From Larus michahellis (taxonomy: Eukaryota > Chordata > Aves > Charadriiformes > Laridae): 64,000 nt of DNA. The position numbers were made by a program, and so were the translations under genes. Below are positions 49,011 to 62,765 of this stretch, in pieces; within the stretch, counting starts at the first letter, position 1, and the number at the start of each line of letters is the position of its first letter. The stretch covers positions 70,240,661 through 70,304,660 of the forward strand of contig NC_133897.1 of assembly GCF_964199755.1 (NCBI RefSeq), written 5' to 3'. A model generated the notes under the pieces. The model ran no database searches and was not told the origin of the DNA. It worked only from the letters and a program-made list of their open reading frames with translations.

Positions 49011-51979
49011 CTCATCACAGCATTTTCAGAAGTTTCTTCTTGCTTAGGATGGGTTTGCAGCTTGCTTTGACATCCTCACATTACGGTGCTCTCAATTTTT
49101 ATAACTTTATTTTTTTAGCCATATGATTAATTTCCTTAAAATCTGTACAGTTTTGAAAGCTTTCACTTCTCCCGTGAACATTCCTCATTAGAGAGAAGTA
49201 CAGCTGTGATGTATTTTGAAATATCTTTTATTGTGTCCAATGCAAGCTAATGAAAATATTGTTAATAATAGCAAGCGATGCCTAGGGTTCACTACAAAAA
49301 TAGCATCTTTTTAACTGCTCCAGACTGTCTACAATCACGTTACAGGCCTGACTCAGCAACCTATCCCTCTTCATCATTGTCCTTGCGCAACGTGCCGATC
49401 TGTAAGGTGTGCACTGCAGCCCCAATAATTTACACGGTCATTAGGAAAGAGCCAAGGGCTTTGTTGAATGGGAATGGACTGAAGCGTATAAATGTTTTAC
49501 TGCAGTACAGCCCATTATCACATTCGTTTGATCTACATTACCTCGGTCTACATTTAAATTTGTGTGCTTCTCTGAACTAGCTCTCATCAGGGACCCACAA
49601 ACATAAAGGAGTTGAGAGGGAAATCCTACCACTGACAGGGTGAGACTAAAAGTCCACTAGAAACTTCCTGGGCACATCAGATAGCACACCAGCTAGAGGA
49701 TGCTGGTCGGTGCCTAGAAGAGCTTCTGCCCAGAGGACAGCCGCGCTGAGCAACAGAAAGAGCCACCTGGAAGCTGGCTACCCATCCTTTCAAGCCTGGG
49801 GATGTAAAGCAGGCCCTAATTCTTGCTCATTTTTGTGCAAAGTGGGAAGGAGAAAGTGAAAGGGCCATATGTTTTCTTTTTTCGCTTCTGTAAGCTATTT
49901 TAGGTAACTGTTCCTTCTCTCCATTACATAGTTTGGTAGCTTGACCTAACATAAAAGTTATCCAAGGTTTTTGTTCTGCATGCTGCCCTTCTGAAAATCT
50001 GGTGGAGACCCTTGAGATCTTGTTGAAGATCCAAGATCTTCGGCTACTTTTGAGGGAGTACCTGAATACATATGTTCTGAGTTGTCTCATTCATTCCTCA
50101 ACCTGCCATCTGTACACGTAACAAGCTAGATAAACGGTCATATGACATACGTTGCCCCTTTTGTCTTACTCATAAGCATCTTAAGTTAGAATTACATGTC
50201 TTGAGCACATCTACCAGGAAAAGTTTACCAGCAGTCCAACTATACAAAACAACATAAAGAGCAGCTTTTGCCCAACCAAAAACCAACTGTGACTCTTGTG
50301 ACAAACTGACTTTTTTTCCTGGGAACCTAAAGAAAGTTCCGGATTTGTCACTTACATATGATTTGTCAGGAGGAACTTCCCACTAACAATTTCAGTTTGC
50401 GTTCTGTATATTATACATTGGCGAAGCATGATTAAAAGCTTGCAGCTGTAGCTTCCCTATACAAAAGATGTCCCATTCACTGAAGTATCGAGACTCTAGT
50501 TTTTTCCAGAAAGTGAAAGTTCCTAACATGTCCAGCAGATCAAACATAAATGAGACACTGCCTTGAAGGAGCACTGGCAGCCACAAAAGTAATGAAAAGC
50601 AATTTGTCTTATCATTCGCTTATTGTAGCCATTTACTTGGGCATTCCAGGTACTTGTTCATATCTACTCAAAGGTCAGGAATGAGTTCTTAGAGAAATTA
50701 TCACTATCCTTGATTTTAATATTTTTATCTCTCTTTTTTAACATACAAAATTTCAGTCAACAGTCTGCTTGCTTGTTCCCATGCTACAAGCTCCTGGCAG
50801 CATCTACTCAGTTTAATGACAGGCTTGGTTCTGTTCCAGCAGATTATTAAAAAAAGTGTTCTGATGAAAAAATCAGATGTGTTTAAATAGCTATATAGTC
50901 CAATCAGACAATTTGAGGGTTTTGGCTGTTTTTTTCCTCTTACAGACCCTTATCAGGCCAATATACAAATACATAGACAATATTCAAAGGAGAGATTAGC
51001 AGTGTGTTTGTCCTTAAGTTTCATGATCTGCCAAACACATTATAGTAAGTGCATTATTGTTGCTCTGTGTTTCCATAGCCAGGTTTATTCAAGAGACCAA
51101 GTAGCTTAGCGCAACACTCGTCACGTAAGGTATGCATTGATTATTTCTTTTAAATATGACTACTTAGAACTTTAACAAGGATGCGTATATACTTTAATAC
51201 TTGTCAACAATTTACTGTAAAAGCAGCAAGGTGGCCAGATAAATTGCCAGTTATCCTTCTTCCATGTGCTAAATTATTGCTACATATTTTTAGAGATCCT
51301 AACAACAGTGCTGGAGAAAGGACATCAAATGTGCTTAGAAATGCGATACACATTTTCATTTCACACTCCATCAGTTTTTACAACTAGAGCTCCATGAAAT
51401 GTATGAGAAAACTTGGCTAACAGCCATACCTACTGAGGTGTAAAATAAGGATCAGATCTCTTTTTAAGAGAGTTTCATTGTCTTTACATGACTAAATCAG
51501 ATGTTGACCTTTTTCCAAAATATATTGTAAATATTCCGTACCTCTACCCATCAATTAATTTTGAATTTCTGGACTCAATTTTGACCTGTTTTAACAGACA
51601 TGTAATCAAAACATTTTTTAAAACAGTTTTGTAAAGCAAAATAAACTGATTCATCCTTCCACTAAACTAGAACTGAAATACATTGAATTATATAATCACT
51701 GGTGTTAAATCTTTTCAATTCTAATAAGTTCTTTCCTCACCTTGCACCCTGGAACAAGAAACAAGAGTATTATTGCCTTTACAGTCAGCAAAGTAAAGCT
51801 ATGGGCATCAGCAAAAAAATCTTTTAAATTCAGATTTCAATCTGTCAGGAAAGATTAAAGCTTCATGCATACATAAAAGGGGAACTATAAAATGATAACA
51901 GATACATAGCACGGAATCATAATGCTTGAACAGCTGCTGTTTCACCAGTGTAGTAAAGCAGAAAATGTCTTTTACTCAC

Positions 51980-52144
51980 CTCTGTTAAACCAGAAACTTC
52001 TCCTTTTGCTAACGGTCTGGTGATGGATGCAGTGTAAACCCTGGCATCTGACACGGGTTGCCCCTTCATAAAATGTTTCCCAGCTTCATAAATATTCACT
52101 TCTACCATCTTACCCATTAACAGAGGATCCTTTGGCACAAGAAC
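51980..52144 (-). CDS. CDKAL1: CDKAL1 coding exon, remainder of TRAM domain
   Basis: This 165-bp exon gives 55 codons in frame. It starts [20 protein letters not shown] and ends with [12 protein letters not shown]. The stretch from GKMVEV through [16 protein letters not shown] is the highly conserved second half of the CDKAL1 TRAM domain. On the minus strand the acceptor reads ctaaag before GTTCTT, and the donor is GAG then gtgagt, a consensus site. Phase is 0 at both ends, so it joins directly after FYEQ of the previous exon and before EFRH of the next. The apparent ORF runs past the exon on both sides only because intron sequence stays open by chance. Confidence 0.96.
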
Positions 52145-55100
52145 CTTTAGAATAAAGATGAAGACATAGTTACTAGATACCACAAAGGACATCAGTGTCT
52201 CTAGCTTCCACTCAGAAAACAGACTTTTGATAAACACCAGAGAAAATCCTAAAACTTTAAAATTTTATTCACCAGCATACACTGTAGCCCTGACACACCT
52301 GACCAGTAACACGTCCAGTTTGCATTCTTCAAGAGCTTTGCAGTGTTAGCTCAGCTCCTTTCAACTCCAACCAATTCCCTGTGTCGTGTTTTCTGATTGA
52401 TGAGAAAGTTGGGCCTGAGCTGAATCCAGATCCAAACAGTTCCCAAGGGAACTTGTACTACGCAATTCTAATAGACTGCTGTAAAGCTTCCTATTTTCAG
52501 ATCTATCCCATGATCATTTTAAAAAAAATACGGTTTTGAGTCTGTAAATGCTCATCACAGAAATTATGCCCTTGTTTCTGTTTGCACAAGCCCTTATTTT
52601 GATTGCGCAGGTTCTTTGCAGCTGAGATGCATGATTGACAAGGAATCCCTGTAAAAATGGGTAAGTGTGTTTCTTGGGTCAGCAACTAATGCTAGCCTTT
52701 CCTGAATTTGCACAACCGTGATATCAGACAGTCCCATAAGAACTTCACGAAAAAGACACCACGTAACAGATGTTCCTAGGTCATGCAGGCTACAAAAGAA
52801 AGAGCCCAATACACAGGAGCAAGATGTTTTGCTGGAAGAACAAATGGCACAAAATGCTCTACAAATAGAGAAGCAGTTAAAAAAAGAAAAGTGGAGTCAT
52901 TTCCTGATTAAACAATGAAAAACTGAATCACAGGGACTTACATAATCGCATTTACCTGAAGCTCATCCACACACAAATGCAGGCTTTTTAAAGGTGATAA
53001 CCACGTATGTATATCTTGGGTTTTGGATGCTGAAACTGAACCGCCTTAAACCAGCCTGATTTTTAGACAACATGTGCAGACGATTTTCAGAATAAAACTC
53101 TGCGCCAACCACATTTGGAGAGCATTTCGTTGCTAAACAGTGCCTCTCCATTTTCACCTCTTACAAGCGCTGGGTGTCCCGCTTGCAGGAAACCATCGCC
53201 AGTAGTTTCCCTTTTTCCCTGAAGGCTCAAGGTGGTCATGACTGTAGGAAGTTTCCAGATCCTAGGATTCTGCTGAGCTTCCTAAGCATTCTTCAAGAAA
53301 AGCAGGCATCTCTGCCTTTCAGAAATGGGCAACCTGAGACTAATTGGAATTAAGTGGCAAACACAAACCCAAGATCCTAATGCTGAGGCAGTATTACAAT
53401 GTGACCAGATCACAGTTCTTCCCATAAAACACATCTCAAGCAAATGTAAATCAAAGGAAAATTAGGTAACTAAGTATCACTGGGCCTGCGACCTCTTGAA
53501 TCTTGGTATCTCTATATGTAAAAGCGAGTAAGTATAAATCCTTAGGGGCAGACACGGGTAAGCGACTACTACTTCAGAAAAAGAAAGAGGTTAAATGAAA
53601 ATATCTGGGAGGTACTGTAAACAGACAAGCAGCCAGGCTTGGCATACACTCATACATTTTTCTGATATAAGTATTTGTTAGGAAAACATCCCCAACCTTT
53701 TTTTCAAGAAACAAAGTTATACCAACAGAAACCCTCATCTTGACTGTTGTTCTGGCAAAGTACCCGTTGGTCAGTTTAGAATACTCTGTTCGATGAACTA
53801 CCCCTAAACCGCATCACCAAAGCCTCCACAAACGTAAGCTGCAGTTCTACCAGGACGTCTGTCAGTGTAGGTCTGTCGATGTGGCTTTAACAGCAAACTC
53901 TTTTAATAGAGATGAGCTTAGTGAAGAGAGAATAGGTTTGGTAACTATTTGAGTTAACAGAACATTACACCAGGACTCTGAGCTTCAGCTTCCAAAGTAT
54001 AATACGATATTTAGTGACTCAAGAGTGGTTTTCAACTTACTACCATTAAATTTACTGCTATTAAAGTTAGTCACTAGCACCAAGTCTTGTGCTTACCTGG
54101 GCGAACAGTAGAATATTACCCTTGTCAAACAGGCCACAGATAAGATTTTAGCAAAAACCCATACATTTTAATAATGGAAAGTATTTATTCCATAATATTA
54201 TTTAAAATTACTCACTATGTTATTATTTGTATTTTGTGTATTCTTTACCAGTCCCAATCAGGAGCTGTATTAGATGCTGTATAATCACCCCATAAAACAT
54301 CAACACTTTGCACATGCTGCTTTTCCTTTAATGAATGAAACTTTTATAAAACAAGCATTAAACACCAAAAATCCCCAAGCAATTTCTTTTTAATCTCTAT
54401 ATGGAAAACCATGTTCCTAAAATCTGACTGATAAGCTACAAAAGCAAGGAACAGTCATATATAAGACTTAGACAGAAGAAGAAAAAACCCCGAACCTGAG
54501 GAAAAAATAATTAGTAAACCAGATATCTAACAGAAACAGATATTTCAAGAGCATTAATGTGACTTACTACTAAGCAAAAATTAATAAATAAATGCTGTAA
54601 CATAACCTGGAACCAGAAGAAAGCACTATTGGTGACTGTATAAGCACAGCCATCACCAGTAGCCTTCTCCAGGTTCAGACAACTGAATAACGAAAGGTGG
54701 CAAAGGCAAACTGTGGACAGCTCAGTGCAATAAAATGGAGAACAAGCCAAAGGCAAAAGCAGAATAAAATTACGATGATTCAGAAAAGCCAATTTTATTG
54801 GTTTTCAGCAAGTCATCTGCTTTTGAGCAAAACTAGTAATTTTGTGAAATAGATGCTGTGCTTCCTTCCTAGCTCAAAGACAATGTTTCTGTGTGGAAAG
54901 AATTCATTTATAGAAAAGTCCACAGAAGGAAATACAACATACCAGGTTGAAATCTTAATCTAAAGAAGTTTCTGACCCTTCCTATTGTTTGATTTTTATT
55001 TTTATTTTTTCGCAAATTGCATTGCCTGAAAAGATTTTCCGAAAGATCTATGGAAATTATCAAGATTCATCTATTCAGAAAACAATGCTTTGGAGACACA

Positions 55101-55401
55101 GAAATTAAACTTACAGCAATAATTAACAGCTTCTTAAACCATTTAAATAATGTTATTTAGATACATAGCATGTATTCTCCTCATGCTGTATATTCAAAGA
55201 GCCACTTAACATAATTTCAGGTAAATTGTATTTACAACACAGAAACAAAATATCTCATAAACAAGTCTTGATGGTCACGCCTTTTCTGGAAAATGTTCTT
55301 ATTTCTTTACTTGTTCTTTGCACTGTGGCACACTGTGTTGCTGAGATTATCAGAAAGCAAAAATAAAACAAAAAGATGTTATTTTGTTTATTTAACCGTA
55401 C
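52145..55401 (-). other. CDKAL1: CDKAL1 intron between the two TRAM exons
   Basis: This 3.26-kb intron runs from GTACGG on the minus strand to an AG at 52145-52146. It is AT-rich. I see no recognisable mobile element, RNA gene or additional exon in it. Short open frames at 52503-52918 and 54511-54792 are unrelated to known proteins by eye and overlap on both strands. Confidence 0.85.
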
Positions 55402-55485
55402 CTGCTCATAGAAAGGATTGTGAGCAACATAGTAATTGGAATCAAAGGATTCTTCTGTTACCAGAACCCTCTGCCTCTCACCAAC
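55402..55485 (-). CDS. CDKAL1: CDKAL1 coding exon, first part of TRAM domain
   Basis: This 84-bp exon gives 28 codons in one open frame. It starts [16 protein letters not shown] and ends [11 protein letters not shown], matching the start of the TRAM domain of vertebrate CDKAL1. On the minus strand the acceptor reads ttttccag before GTTGG, and the donor reads CAG then gtacgg. Both ends are phase 0. The TRAM domain is a small beta-barrel that binds the tRNA substrate, and CDKAL1 acts on tRNA-Lys(UUU) at A37 next to the anticodon. The exon is too short, and lacks a start codon, to stand out as an ORF. It is identified by family recognition plus intact splice sites. Confidence 0.95.
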
Positions 55486-58400
55486 CTGGAAAATAAGAGA
55501 GAGATGACTCAGAAAACAAAAATAATGAATTACACTCAGAAGAGAGCTGCAACTACAAGCAAAGACTCTTAGCAGAAATAATCAAATTCTCTGAGGCAAT
55601 TCACTGTCAGCAACAAAGCCGGGCAGAGAAAGCCCTAGTTCAAACTGTCTAAAACTTACAGCATTATAAGCCAGAATTGAAGGGTAGAACTGCGGTACTG
55701 TAATGGCTTAACATGAAAATCCAGTTCAGAAATATAAACTGATTTTTACTTATTAATACAATAACAAATAATAATGTCAGATGTGCACAGAGTCCCATCA
55801 AGGCTTCATCCAACTAAAGAAAAAACTCCCCTTTCAGCATAAAACTCTGCAATCAATCACAAAAAGGGTAACATCCCTCTTCCCAACAGCCCTATGACAA
55901 ATAAAACAATTAGCAGCATCTGAGAGAGGCGGGGAACCGTAGCACACTGCACAACTTCGAGATGCCATCAAGCTCATCTATTTGCCTTGGTTTTTTTAAA
56001 AGCCACACTTGTTATTTGCAATGATAAGGCATCTCTTTATCCCCTCTTGGTAATTTCACTAAGCTGTACTTGTGATCACACTGATTTCCACGACAGTGGA
56101 GTCAACACTGCATATTACGAAGACTCAATGAAGAAGAGTTCTTAATAGACATAGCGATATTAAAAGCCAAATAAACACTGGGCTAAAAAGACTAGTGTAT
56201 CAAACCTCCCAAATTCCAAATGCACTAATAGTTCAAAGGAAGCACCGGTTTTCCAATTAGTTAAATGGAAGACCCCAAGACAAATCAGTTGCATTTAGTT
56301 GCCAATCAGATATGAAACAAAATTCGACTTTCCCCAAAGTTCAAAATCCCCCGCACACACCTTTTGATTGTGTCCCTTACTGAGTTGTGTAATGAAGTTT
56401 ATAGCCTAATTTCCGTAAACCTTGGAGGACATTTAGCTCACATTTTTAGTCTGAGTCCATCTCTACTTTTTTTTTTTCTGAATCCAAACATGCCCTGGAT
56501 TCTTTCCAAGCTATTTGACAAATGCATTCTGAAAATTACAACTGTCTAGCAAGTTAAATTTACTCACTGCTTTCATGCTGCCACTATTTTTAGACACAAA
56601 AATGGTTTCACATTTTACTCCAAACTTTTAATATCTGTAAGCAAACTCGCATTCAAGACCCTCTCCCCTCCCTGGAAGATTTGCACCGCATCCTAGCGGC
56701 AACTGTAACGAAGAAGTTTTAAGGCCTCCATCATAAGGTCCATGTGAATTAGCAAGAAGATGCAGATCAGATAATAATGTTTTGATTCTTAAAGGTATAA
56801 GCAGTAAAAGAGAAGATTAGGATTCTCTCTAACAGTCAGTGGCAGAAAGAAGAATGTGAAGAAATACAAACAGCAATACCGTATGTACCTTACAATCTAT
56901 ATATATGGTATATATGCACTCAGCTCATCTCCCCACAAGCAGTTACAGTTAATTGCCCAGGACCACAAGTACGGGGTACACAGCAGAAGGGGCATAACCC
57001 TCAAGTTACAAACCCAGGAACAGAATCCTAATAGTAAAAAGATGTATATTTTTGCATACTTTTAAGAGGTGTTTAAGAGTTCTTTGTAACACATTTAAAA
57101 TTTCTGTTGTTTCTCTGGGAAGTCTGCAATTAAAAATAACAACAGATACAACACACTCAAATGTTAGTAATCTAAATCCAGCGTAACCACTTGCCATTTC
57201 CCTGAACAGTAAGGTGTTTTTTTCTTTCAAGAAAACAGATATTCAATTCAAATCCCCAGAGGAGTTTTGCAAATACCTGTCAAGCAGGCACTGGAGATAA
57301 CTACACCAGTAATAAGATTACAGGGTACTCTTCCCCTGAATGGAGAGGTTTTGTTGTTTCTATAATATTTGAAACCATTGCTTCTAAAATCACAACCCAG
57401 TATCTGCTGTAGCACTACAATATCAAAGTCTCAGATGTCACGCAACATTATGAAAAAGAGTAGGATGAAATGTTAGATAAGCAACACACACCCTTGGGGA
57501 AACATGCTACCACTGCAAAGCATCAAGGCCAATCACCAAGTCAAGTCATCACATCGCATTCATTATTTACCAACACCGTAACTTAGCAAAACTGGCTCAA
57601 AGAAATACTGGGTCTGTAACTCTTTTCACAATTGTCTGGTGGTTCCCTGGTTCTCTCTGGTCATAACATTCTGCCTTCGTCATCTCTATGAATCCTGCCT
57701 GTGAGGTAGTCTAAGCTACATGTATTATCTTCATACCCTCAGATGACAGAATGGCAAGCATGATATGCAAAAAAAAAAAACCAAACCAAAACAACGAGAG
57801 GGGAACACCTGTGTTTGACCATTTGATATAAGCAGTGGTTTCTTCAGAGACACATCACCAATTTTTCTTATCTTTGCTTCCATGGGCAAAAAGAGCTCAG
57901 GTCTCCATGTCTCAGTGGGCCAGACAGAGCTTCTGGGCTCAGAATTTCTCGGGAATCAGCAAGTCATCAAATAGCATCAAAACTGTGGCATTAAAATTGA
58001 GTACCAGAAGTGCAGAGGAGCCAAACAGCCTACACCTATTTACAATACATACATACACATACAAGACTAAGATGGCATAACTGTAAGGAGTACAGGTAAA
58101 CCCAGGAATTGCTCACTTGCTCAAGTTACTGGATTTGTAGCCTTAGCCAAGGCTGAGCTGACAGAGAAAGATGATATTCAGCTATTTGCAGACTCTTTTG
58201 CCATAACAACAGAAAAGGAAAATTCCATTTAATGAGTTAGGCCATTGGGTATTCATGATCTACAAGACTAATTGGCTACATGCATTTGTAAGACAGAAAA
58301 TTACTATCTATCCTGCATCCAAGTATAATTAAGAGGAAATATAAGTACACAGAATGCAGCTTTGGTATTGAAATTTGTTCAAGAAGTGGAATGTCATCAT

Positions 58401-58799
58401 TTCTGCAATTATTCCCCTGGGATCTCTAGCTGCCTAAGTTTCACCTCTCTCAGAAAGAATTTAAATATGCAGAAACTAGACACGATATCTAATAACAGTC
58501 ATAATTATAATAACCTTTGATGATTTTTTTTCAGGCATGTACCAGCAGAAGTAATTCAGTATCGTATTTTTATTCCTATTCTTTCATCTGCTTCCACAGG
58601 TATGCATGAGTTCCAGCTCTCAGGGAACTACAATTCTGACAAAGCATCTGGAACTGAGAAAACTCAGCTATGGCATCTCAGTTTGGAAGAATTCCTATAG
58701 AACCCTGATTTTTTTTCTTTACAGAGGATAGCATGAAAATAATAATGAATGATAGTGAAAAACTTGCCTGGCAACCTTCCCCATCCCAAGATGGACTGG

Positions 58800-59563
58800 T
58801 GTCCTGGTTTGAGGTAAAACAGAAACAATTTTCTGATTTGTAGTTTTACTTTTTAGCTGGGCCTCTTCTAACTGACCAAACTCTGGAATTAACAGCATAT
58901 TGTTCAGAAACTGTTCACTCAGAGTGATAAGACCTGATCCTACCAAGGAAGGGTACGCAGAGAGGCTCTTGCTTATACTTATTGCTATAACAACCAAGGT
59001 CAGCTAACTTCGCTGTTTGCCCCGTTAGAGAGTTGGAAGCAGAGAAGCGTAGAGGGGTCCCACCTGCAGGGGGGAGCGGACGGGACAGGTGACCCAAAAC
59101 TGACCCACAGGGTATTCCATCCCATCTGCATCATGCTTAGTATAAAAGCTGAGGGATCAAAGGGGCAAGGGGGCTCTGGCTCGCTCTTTCTTCAACGGCC
59201 AACGTCTGAGGAGGACCCTTTCTGTTCGTCTGCCTTTGATCCCGATCTGAGCATTCCTGACTCTAGTTCCGGAATTCAGCTCCTGTCCGTTGCTGACTCC
59301 AGTCTGTGACTTTCGCTGTGTCTGCTGGTGACATGATCGTCATCCTGGGAGCTGGATACGGTTTTGTATATATTGTATACTTTTTTTCTTTAATTTTTAT
59401 TATTCTATTATTATTTACTATTTTCTTATTTATTATTATTTTCTTTAGTTTAGCTCTTTTTCTAAACTCGTAAATCTCCTTATCTCTTCCTCTCCTCTCT
59501 GAGGAGAGAGGGGGGGAGGGCCATCTGTCATTCTGATTGGCCAATCTGGCCAAAACCACAACA
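58800..59563 (+). mobile_element. solo LTR, ERVL-type, with perfect target-site duplication
   Basis: A 764-bp LTR that starts tgtcctggtttgaggtaaaa and ends ccaaaaccacaaca. It is flanked on both sides by the identical pentamer actgg (58795-58799 and 59564-59568), the duplication length expected for ERVL. A TATA box (agtataaaagc, about 59139) lies mid-element, an AT-rich block at 59376-59455 follows, and an ATTGGCCAAT palindrome sits near the 3' end at 59536-59545. No gag, pol or env sequence adjoins it. It is antisense to CDKAL1, in the intron about 3.3 kb upstream of the first visible TRAM exon, and differs from the LTR at 23944. Confidence 0.93.
59139..59150 (+). promoter_or_regulatory. TATA box of the intronic LTR
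   Basis: The sequence agtataaaagct sits at the expected place for the U3 promoter of the LTR. A transcript starting here would run antisense to CDKAL1. Confidence 0.5.
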
Positions 59564-62500
59564 ACTGGTAACATCATTTACACAAGGAGAATTTGGTTTC
59601 AACAAAAATAATGCAACAAGCACTGCTGGTCCTATCACTTCTTACACTGCAACAGTTCCCAGGTAGTCAGTAAATCTCAGAATTTGTGATCAAATCACTT
59701 ACGAACTTTTACTTCATTTTCATTTACCCTACAGGAAATTCTGACATGATAATTCTATAACTCATTTTTCCCTTTACCGAATACCATAAAAAGCAGTTTT
59801 TCCATCTGGATGATTTTTGAAAATGAACGAAAGGTAAGAAATGTCAAACATCCTTCTTGGCTGCAGTCAAATTAGGTTTGTTTTTTAAACCAAAACTGAC
59901 CAAATTACGTAAAACACAAGATTGATTTTTAAATTCTACAATAGCATGGGTGCAACAGACAGGCCCTATTTACATGCTTTGATAAAACATTGCTATGTAA
60001 CGTCAACAATGGCCTGCTGTAATTATACTCAGATAACGTACGCTCCTAATCTTTTTTTCCTAATGAAAACTGTAATTGTTCCAGTTTGATTCATTACTTA
60101 TTACATCCAGAGCACGTGGCGCATGATCTTTCTCACTGTTTCCTTATTGTTCTTTTCTCTGAATTTTACGAGTTACAAGAGTCTTTGTTTGTCTAAAAAA
60201 AAGTATTAATAGCCACTGTATTTCTATTTCTGTGTCTCCCATAGAAGGAGGCACACTGCACACACAGCCGTCTCCATTCTTTGAGAGACAGTTGCCAAAG
60301 CCTCCTTTCAGGTTGAGTTCAATTCATCGTGGAACCGATGAGCATCTCTCCACTCACACTGAAGGAGGCTGGCTCGGATTCTGACCCCAGACATTGTGGA
60401 GAATACTTAGTACACGGCTTGGAAGCCACACAAAAAGCTACTTTCCTTTATTTGTTATTTAAATAAATCATAAAGCAGGCAATATAAAATGCACACTGTC
60501 ACAATTTATGTGTGTATGTTTTAGCAGATTATTCTGATGAACGGAACATTTCTGGTAAACATGTGTATTTTGACCTTTACTAAGTATAACAAAATTTAAG
60601 CAAAAGTAATTTAGAAAGTGTTCATTCTACATCATTTTTGGTATACTTCTCTCATGATTTTTCAGTTGTGGTCTAATTATTTAAAAAAAATTTTAATAAT
60701 TATGCAGATGATGTGTCCTTCCCTATAAAGCAGAGAACTGCTGGTCCTACTTTTCATGAATCACATTAATCCTGCAATTAGAAACCAAATTTCTCAAAAA
60801 TTATAATTAAGCGTTCTCTAAGCCTTCTATTTATATATTGAAGCTGTTTTCTCCTCCAGACAGGAAAGTCTAGATATGCCACAACCTCCCTGTAAAAAAG
60901 ACAAAGTTTGTAGAAACTTACAATATGGTCCCATTTTGACGAAACCAGAAGCCATCTCCCTCCAAAGTCTCCTTTGTACTGCTTTTTGCTGCTATTCAGC
61001 ACTGCCCCTCCAACATTTAGGGTGTATACATATCTCCCTTTCTGAAGGTAGTACTGGAGACAACAGACTTGTCTCAGAGTTTTTCTACAGAGTTGTTAGG
61101 GTTTAAAATGTGGAGACTGGAAAACAGTAACATTAAAACACTTCAGCTCCTGAGCATGGCAAATTTGATGCCAGGACAAAAATACTTTTCTAGCGTACAG
61201 CATAGACAGCTGCCACTTTACTAGGGCTTATGCTACCACTGCTTTCCAATTCCAGATGGGTAGGTGCCTCTTTTTTATTGTGTTATGTTTAGTGCATAAC
61301 CCTATACAGAACTGCAGCAACAGAGTATTAATATTTAGAGTCCTGTATCTTTTACATCATACAAGCATCAATCTGATTAATCTTTACAACACATCTCTGG
61401 CCCATTTTACACCTGAGGAAAGAAACAGAGAACCTGACCACTCCAGTGGTGCAGAGTAAGCAGCAGAATTCACCGCACGGATTTCGTATATTCCTGCTTC
61501 CTCCTCCGAAACCTAGACGATGCTGCCTCAGTCGCACAATGCCACTAATTAGGAAGGAAAACAAAATTCTCAATCTCTTACATAGATCAGAGAGCTATGT
61601 ACGTAGTGCAAATATACCTGTTAAAAGATAGTGGGTATTACTGGTCCCACCATCCGTATCAGACTGTTTGGTACTTATGTCCAGTGCGGCTAAATTTTAC
61701 CGTGTCACACTTGCTACGAATCAGTGTTTTTCTCCTGCTTATGTTACTCAGGTTTTTTGCAGCCTTGGAAACAGGCTGCATTGAGTGGTCATCTTTGCAC
61801 GCACGAAAGTACTTAGCTCTTAACTAGAGAATTACAGAATCCCAAATGAAAAGCAGCCAACATTCATCAAGGTGTCCCATTTCACTGTCAACCAGTACAG
61901 CTGACTTTGTTAAACCACCATTATTAAACTGCCCATCTTTAAACAAAGCTGCAGGAATTTTATTTTAAAGGGATTACATAAATCGTATGATTTATAAAAT
62001 AATATCTAAGCAAACTGCCTTTTGGTTTTGTTTTGCTTTGTTTTAGGCACAGATGCTTCAGACACACTGCTCTTTCCACAGCATAATTCAAGAATTCAGA
62101 ACGGACACAGGCAACAGATGCCCACAGGACAAACTCCTTCAACCATTTTCCAGGCTGGCTTGAGGCTGTGCAAGCAGGAAGGATTAGGTATAAACTAAAG
62201 ACAGCCAGCCCTAATAGCACACAATCAGCATAATAAAAAAGTGCCTTAGACCTTCAGCAGCAGGCAATGCAGCTCATTAAAAGCGAGTGAACACCTTCTC
62301 TTTGGTTCCCTTATGAATTTGTTGGCATAGCGATGGGGGAGGGAAAAAGTAGGGAGAGAAGGAGGCAAGAGATGGAAGTAGATTGCTTCTGCTTTCTTGG
62401 CCCATTGCTCACGCTTCAGGGTAAATAGATCCTTTCTATTACTGTGCACCTGCATCTGACTGCTTCATTTCGATTTGGTCTCCTGCTGTGAAAATGTAGC

Positions 62501-62723
62501 TTCTTCCAGCACATACAAACCCTGCCATGCAGCTCAGATGAAAATTATATTCAGAGATGTGAGCAGTGACCTAAAAATGACAACTGGTCCTCAAAATATC
62601 TGATTCCTTTTAAATTCTGTAAGTTTGCATTTTGCTTGTCTCTTCTTTTCATTGCCTAGAAAAGCGCTAACAAAAGTAGCATGTTGACAACTCTTGTCAT
62701 ATTATCTCTCTAAATTCTATTAA

Positions 62724-62765
62724 TATTGTACATTATTATAATGTACATAATGTACATTATTATAA
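62724..62765. repeat. overlapping AT-rich palindromes
   Basis: gtacattattataatgtac (62728-62746) has eight-base inverted arms, and the adjoining ataatgtacattat (62747-62760) is a perfect 14-bp palindrome. Together they form an AT-rich cruciform-prone stretch. Confidence 0.8.

Larger units (their letters stand above)
25858..51979 (-). other. CDKAL1: CDKAL1 last intron (26.1 kb)
   Basis: This intron lies between GLTE and EFRH codons, with GTGAGT donor and CAG acceptor on the minus strand. It contains three clear CR1 copies, two probable older CR1 relics, a short dispersed duplicate at 36240 and 40124, and simple T-rich and TA-rich tracts. The pieces without annotated elements (25858-28111, 28711-32449, 32961-43810, 45421-48420, 49100-51979) are AT-rich and show no gene I can support. 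Confidence 0.85.

Noticed and set aside
59263..59577. 104-codon minus-strand Lys-rich ORF
   Set aside because: It lies within the AT-rich part of the solo LTR and reads its complement.
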